Of a DNA stretch of 64,000 nt, positions 61,382 to 64,000 are shown piece by piece. This DNA comes from Embiotoca jacksoni (lineage: Eukaryota; Chordata; Actinopteri; Embiotocidae), in assembly GCA_022577435.1 (NCBI GenBank), contig JAKOON010000006.1, positions 13,772,501 to 13,836,500 of the forward strand, read 5' to 3'. The notes below the pieces were generated by a model. That model worked only from the letters and a program-made list of their open reading frames with translations, did no database searches and had not been told where the DNA came from. Within the stretch, counting starts at the first letter, position 1; every line of letters begins with the position of its first letter. The position numbers were made by a program, and so were the translations under genes.

Positions 61382-61398
61382 CTGCTTCAAGGACGCCA
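61382..61398 (-). CDS. inpp4b: candidate inpp4b 17-nt micro-exon
   Basis: On the minus strand a strong acceptor (ctttctttctcttcag) is followed 17 bases later by a donor (cag|gtgact). Its phase fits the next exon exactly: one base in, GVLEA, and a final g that with tg makes Val before FRNPVCK. No homology proof was possible, and chance AG-GT spacing is a real alternative. Confidence 0.35.
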
Positions 61399-61505
61399 CT
61401 GAAGAGAAAGAAAGTCTTCAAAAGTCACATGAGGTATGGAGCACAAATTAAATTCTATAATCAATAACTGTCTGCCGTAGATAAGGCATTTCACATCGTC
61501 CAAGG

Positions 61506-61541
<36 letters not shown>

Positions 61542-64000
61542 CTCTCTTTCTCTCTCTCTATGTACTTCAGTGGCAGCACAGCAGACTAGAATACAGACCA
61601 AAATACGGAGACCTTGTTCTGTTAATCTTTGCCTTATTATTTCCTCCATTTCTATTTTAATTGCTTATGTATTGTACAACAGTGAGGCACAGTAAGTTGA
61701 ATCATTTTGAAACTTTCCTTGCGAACCCCACTGCCCAGCTCAGCCATTAGAAACGATTCATATTCAGTCTCATCTTCATTTTTGCAGAGAGTGGCTAATA
61801 GCAGCAATCGAAGGCTGGAAACGAAAAACAGCTCTAATGCTCTTATCTGCATGCTGGCAGCAGAGGGCAAGAAAAGCTGTGAGCCTTAAACGGTGTTTAC
61901 TGCTCCTTTTTCGTTTGCAGAGCTGCAGTCAGAAAGAAAGTCCCTCAATAAGTCAGAGCTGAAGCGCCCGGGGTGAAACGTCGACAATCTTGCTTGGGGT
62001 AGTCAAACACGCATGGCAGGAAAATGGTTTTGCTTGAATTTCAAAAGTGGGAGCCATACTTCTGCTCCTACTGCCAGTACAGAGACCTGACCCCATAACA
62101 AACCCTTCATACTGTACTGTAACAATTAGCTCTAAATTGTTCTTTTTTTTTTAAAGTCGTCCGTCTAATTGTCCAAGCCATTAATTCTGGTGCTGCAACA
62201 TCTTTTGTTCAGTGATGCCCTTCATGGGCAAAGAAGGCATACCACAGTTGAAGTTCTTGTGTGGTAAGAGTAACTGATTTAGGATGCAGTCTTATGATGT
62301 GTGCTGTGCTGTGTGTTTCAATAAAAGCTGGTTTCCACATTTAATTTGGCCGACCATTTGAAACTTAAAAAAATACTGCCTTGCAGAATAATATGGAATT
62401 TTTCAACAAGACAAATTTGTCTCGTGTTTTCCATTGACTTTCAGTGGCAAATTGTCTCTTTAGCATCAACCAACATTATTACATGTAGTTCTAATATTAT
62501 TCTATTGTTTTCTTGTCATCAAAAAAAACCCATTGGACCAAATCCAACAATAAATTGATCCAGAACTGTATATGCATCCAAAGATTTAAATATTATTCCT
62601 CGGTGCCATAAACCTTCATTGGTGTCCAAAAACTATTAAAGCCCATCAGTATGGCACATTGTTGCACAGGGTAACAACAACACTGACATTCTTCATTACT
62701 ATGAAGATGACAACCACGGTCTATTTCAGTTTATTTTCAATCCGACAAACACCATGGTGGGACTTTAAATAATCATTACCTGTGCGTATGTATATTGATC
62801 GTGGCTGAAAATGGTCCTGAAGAGATTCAGTGTTTTTTCCTGTTTGGGTACCTTTCATTAACACCCTCAGTGACCAGCTGTTACTGCTACTTGCTTATTA
62901 AGAAGAAATTGAACTGCATTTCTGTGATCCAACTGAAGGATTTACATCTTCATTTGGAATTGGATGGGCTGCAGTAAAGTGCCACAGGCAGGAAAAAGAA
63001 AAGTACTGAGAAGGCAAGTGGATAATAGTTTGTGTTTTCATGGGATTTCTAGATGATGACAAAAATAAAGAATAATGATACCGTTACATTTATAAGGTGA
63101 AAACGATACACATGTACAGACCTAATTGGCCATATGCAGTAAGCATGGTGAACACTTTAGTAATGAAGCTTCATCTGCTATGGCCTTTCTGACATCTAAA
63201 GACATGTATAAACCTCTTCACAGAAGGTATTTCTATTAGCGTCTGTTATGCAATTCCTTTTATAAACAAATACATGTTCTGCATCAATGCAGCATATTTT
63301 GGAGATATATTCCTGCATACTATTAATAAGGCTGAAGGTCAATTTGTTTTTGAATTTGTCACATCATAATGGGTGTGAATAAAAACCCATGAGCATACAG
63401 ACACCAGAGAGCCTCTTAAGAAAAATAACTGTAATTAAAATAGAATATAGACAGGCTTGTAATTATTTTTCTATGCTGCTGAAGATGATGTTAAAATTAA
63501 TGGTAATTAAGGTTAAAACCCCAGAAAGAGTGTATATTTGCATCTAAATTAAATGGGATATTCAGATATTGTTGGCATGGGGATTAGCGAAAGTGAAATG
63601 GATGACAAAAATAAATGGGGAGCAAGGGACACATGCAGAGAAGGGGCTGAAGGCACAACCTTAATCGGAAGAGCGACAGTTGCTGACTTCCACCTCCATC
63701 GGAGAAGCGGATTAACCCCTGAACTCCCCCCTGCCACCACACTAATCTGACCACCAATCAGAAGCCACGGTTTCCCTTCCTGACACCTCTTAAGAAAATT
63801 ACTTCCTGAGAAGTGCTGTGCGTGGGCTCAACTATCTCTCCGTTCTCTGCATGCTAATTTTGAAAGGTAATAAAAGTGGAAGACTAAATTGCATTACTCA
63901 ATCTAGCAGTGTCTGCAGGGAGGGTATTGTTTTGACAGGCTGCAGATGTGCACCTGCAAACATGGTTTCAGTTCGCTAGTTAATCACAGTGGAAACAGTA
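61399..64000 (-). other. inpp4b upstream intron, no further exon recognised
   Basis: Contains a CT microsatellite (about 61510-61558) and AT-rich intron. No sequence resembling the C2-domain exons was found, so the N-terminal ~189 residues are presumed to lie beyond 64000. Confidence 0.5.
61510..61558. repeat. CT microsatellite
   Basis: (CT)n run of about 49 bases, interrupted by single G and TT changes. Confidence 0.9.

Noticed and set aside
63549..63750. Overlapping open frames on both strands near the right edge, considered as an inpp4b N-terminal exon
   Set aside because: No C2-domain-like residues and no phase-compatible splice sites could be assigned.

Overview
The window is vertebrate, almost certainly percomorph-type teleost, genomic DNA: split genes with GT-AG introns, AT-rich long introns, many CA/GA/TA microsatellites, and a fish repeat load (Tc1-like DNA transposons, a Gmr1-like Ty3/Gypsy element, piggyBac- and hAT-like MITEs, SINE/LINE tails). 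It holds parts of two host genes lying tail to tail. Species cannot be named from the sequence alone.

Positions 1-~815 carry the last two coding exons and 3' UTR of an interleukin-15 gene (il15, + strand). The four cysteines have IL-15 spacing (C-x6-C and C-x2-C). From 61225 down to 7178 the minus strand carries 15 coding exons of inpp4b, encoding inositol polyphosphate 4-phosphatase type II. All exon joins keep one open frame, giving 735 residues to the stop with a CKSAKDRT catalytic loop at residues 653-660. The catalytic Cys lies 82 residues from the C-terminus, as in the human protein. About 189 N-terminal residues (C2 domain side) are missing and must lie beyond the right edge, apart from a possible 17-nt micro-exon at 61382-61398. 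IL15 and INPP4B are also convergent neighbours on human 4q31, so this is an ancient conserved block and confirms both calls.

The intergenic segment (about 0.8-6.9 kb) contains a decayed Tc1-like transposon with long IR/DR-type ends (990-2622), a minus-strand Gypsy integrase fragment (about 4860-5125), a 14-bp perfect hairpin (5292-5338) and a SINE-like retroposon ending in a TCCA repeat (5577-5960).

The inpp4b introns hold: a 400-bp MITE with 12-bp inverted ends (14071-14472), a 113-bp piggyBac-type MITE flanked by TTAA (16680-16792), a 14-bp perfect hairpin (17220-17259), LINE-type 3' tails, an LTR-like segment (about 18608-19010), large CA arrays, and a 3.36-kb LTR retrotransposon in antisense orientation to the host gene (29727-33089). 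In that element integrase precedes reverse transcriptase, the copia-like order of Gmr1 elements. It also has a truncated 5' LTR and a YLKD in place of the YxDD box. A second Tc1-like element flanked by TA (37860-39623) is itself split by a nested insertion. No prokaryotic features, CRISPR arrays or functional RNA genes were seen. I found no wholly new system; the most useful points are the il15-inpp4b block and the inverted-order retroelement.
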